Assembly (NCBI RefSeq): GCF_014145325.1
Contig: NZ_JACHTF010000012.1
Coordinates: 1 to 64,000, forward strand
Source: Marilutibacter spongiae
Lineage (GTDB): Bacteria; Pseudomonadota; Gammaproteobacteria; Xanthomonadales; Xanthomonadaceae
DNA: 64,000 bases
Direction of reading: 5' to 3'
Below the pieces are notes generated by a model, which was not told the DNA's origin, searched no databases, and was given only the letters and a program-made list of their open reading frames with translations. A program made the translations under genes and the position numbers. This document shows, piece by piece, positions 61,749 through 64,000 of this stretch. The first letter of the stretch is position 1, and every line of letters begins with the position of its first letter.

Positions 61749-61910
61749 TGGAATAATCTTCTACTGGATGACGGGACATTAGTGATTGATGCGACTTATG
61801 AAGCTTAACAGCGATCAGATTGGTCAAAAAGTGCGCGTTCCTTCGATCATAATTTGCCACCTCCCACGCCGACCGCGTCGGCGCCCTTCCCGCCATCGAG
61901 AGCCTCCGCC
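61749..61910. promoter_or_regulatory. Shared control region of lrp-type gene and ald
   Basis: This AT-rich divergent interval has CATAAT at 61848-61853, a likely -10 of ald, and two GATCA half-sites at 61813 and 61845, 32 bases (three helical turns) apart. Such spacing suits the multimeric Lrp-type regulators. Confidence 0.5.
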
Positions 61911-63029
<1,119 letters not shown>

Positions 63030-63059
63030 GCGCGCCATCGCGACACACGACACGATCCA

Positions 63060-63087
63060 GGCGGCGCCTTCATGGCGCCGCCTTTTT
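63060..63087 (+). terminator. Rho-independent terminator after ald
   Basis: GGCGGCGCC and GGCGCCGCC, perfectly complementary around TTCAT, followed by TTTTT. It is 31 bases past the ald stop. Confidence 0.95.
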
Positions 63088-63179
63088 GTTGCGTTGCGAC
63101 ACGCCGGCACGGGCTGGCGCACGGCGCGACGCGCTGCGACACTCGGTCGGACTCCATTGCCCGAAGGTGACGTCGACCC

Positions 63180-64000
63180 ATGGATGGCAACCGCCACGCA
63201 TTCCCGCGCCCCCGCCTGCACACCCTCCTCGCTTTGCTGTTGGTCGCCTGCCTGCCGGCCGCGGCCGGAACCAAGGTCGACAAGGCGTCCACCGATCTCG
63301 CCGTGCAATCGCTCTCGCCCGGATCGGCGCTGGAGCAACGCATCGAGCAGGCACGCGCGCTTGCGGGCGCGGACGATGGCGAAGCCGCCGACCTGGCACT
63401 GACCGGGATACTCGCCGACCCGGGTTTCGAGGCCCTGCCGGCGGAAACGCGGGGCGCGACGCTGTCGCTCGCATGCTGGACCGCCGCGCGCGAGCAGCGC
63501 CTGGAAGACGCGCGTGCGCTGTGCGGGCGCGCGGTCGCCTTCGAGCCCGGCGATCGGTGGGACTGGTACCGGCTCGCCATGCTCGAGTCCCACCTCGAGC
63601 AACCCGAAGCCGCCGCACGCCACTTCATCGAACTGGTGCAACGCTGGCCGGAGACGCTGGACGAGATCGAGGAGAGCGACATCCACCGCCTCCGCCTCGC
63701 CTTGCCCGCCGATGCGCCCGAACGCCTGGCCCTGGCCCAGGCCCTGTTCGACGCCAACTGGCGAAGCCCCTACGGGGGCGACAGTGCGGTGTGGTACGAC
63801 CTGGCCCTCGCGCGGGTCGAGCGCGGCGAGCGCGAGCGCGCGCGCCAAGCCCTGCGCCGGGTCAGCAGCCCGAGCGACCTGGTCCGGATACGCAGCGACC
63901 GCCGCTTCGATGGCCTGTTCGACCGCAATGCGACCTCGCTCGACGTCGACAACGCCGTCCGGCTGCAGGTCGAGCGCCTGCAGCGCGCGGCCGATGTCGC
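63180..64000 (+). CDS. Exported TPR-like repeat protein (cut by window edge)
   Basis: The first 273 codons are visible, with no stop before the edge. A signal sequence (RLHTLLALLLVACLPAAAG) is followed by an Ala/Arg/Leu-rich helical part in which segments such as EARALCGRAVAFEPGDRWDW-like (about 115-135) and LAMLESHLEQPEAAARHF (about 140-157) resemble tetratricopeptide helices. It may be a periplasmic scaffold or bacteriophage-N4-receptor-like protein. The ATG at 63180 has no strong Shine-Dalgarno site. C-terminal content is unknown. Confidence 0.7.
   Translation, partial: MDGNRHAFPRPRLHTLLALLLVACLPAAAGTKVDKASTDLAVQSLSPGSALEQRIEQARALAGADDGEAADLALTGILADPGFEALPAETRGATLSLACWTAAREQRLEDARALCGRAVAFEPGDRWDWYRLAMLESHLEQPEAAARHFIELVQRWPETLDEIEESDIHRLRLALPADAPERLALAQALFDANWRSPYGGDSAVWYDLALARVERGERERARQALRRVSSPSDLVRIRSDRRFDGLFDRNATSLDVDNAVRLQVERLQRAADV

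Overview
The window is high-GC, densely coded DNA of a gammaproteobacterium, most likely Lysobacteraceae/Xanthomonadaceae (Lysobacter, Luteimonas or a relative). The grounds are the xylan/TonB-receptor locus with XylR-type operators, the GTAG-bounded palindromic repeats, the cbb3 oxidase cluster ending in an Fnr gene, and several small exported proteins. I saw no rRNA, tRNA or CRISPR array.

Region 1 (1-950) is the end of an IS3-family insertion sequence and an orphan membrane protein. Region 2 (1020-30110) is a xylan/glucuronoxylan utilisation locus. A tightly packed minus-strand operon runs from 14191 to 1020: GH67 alpha-glucuronidase, a SASA-type esterase, GH43, GH3 (PA14-containing), a GPH-type symporter, GH43, aldose 1-epimerase and GH43. 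Diverging from it is a LacI-family regulator (XylR-like). A second minus-strand operon (22270-15383) holds xylB, xylA, a XylE-like sugar porter and a lipoprotein GH3 enzyme. Next come a four-gene SapC / cupin-JmjC / tryptophan-halogenase-like / DUF6445 cassette and a large TonB-dependent receptor. LacI-type operators of the TGGTAGCGCTAACA kind lie at the start of aguA, before xylB and before the receptor, so all three units probably form one regulon. The expected flow is: receptor imports xylo-oligosaccharides, esterase and alpha-glucuronidase remove decorations, GH43/GH3 enzymes release pentoses, inner-membrane porters take them up, and XylA/XylB feed the pentose phosphate pathway. No endoxylanase and no glucuronate catabolic gene is visible here.

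Region 3 (30479-35862) holds small exported proteins, a HAD hydrolase, an EF-hand protein, a CPXCG protein and a PQQ-type sugar dehydrogenase. Region 4 (35970-45992) is a complete cbb3 oxidase locus, ccoNOQP, a 98-aa membrane protein, ccoGHIS and a SafE-like protein, with a well-placed Fnr box in front and the fnr gene at its end.

Region 5 (45999-55730) holds an AmpD-like amidase, DUF1993, a pair of unknown exported proteins, a lipocalin, an M15-like peptidase, a histone-H1-like Lys/Ala-rich protein, a large MscS channel and an RcnB-like protein. Region 6 (55728-57570) is a nine-copy tandem array of about 186-bp units. Each unit carries an imperfect palindrome bounded by GTAG and CTAC, and the array lies between two near-copies of the same terminator. 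Region 7 (57678-64000) holds DUF427, an MFS exporter, a lysozyme-inhibitor-like protein, an SDR enzyme, a divergent Lrp/ald pair and a repeat-type exported protein cut by the right edge.
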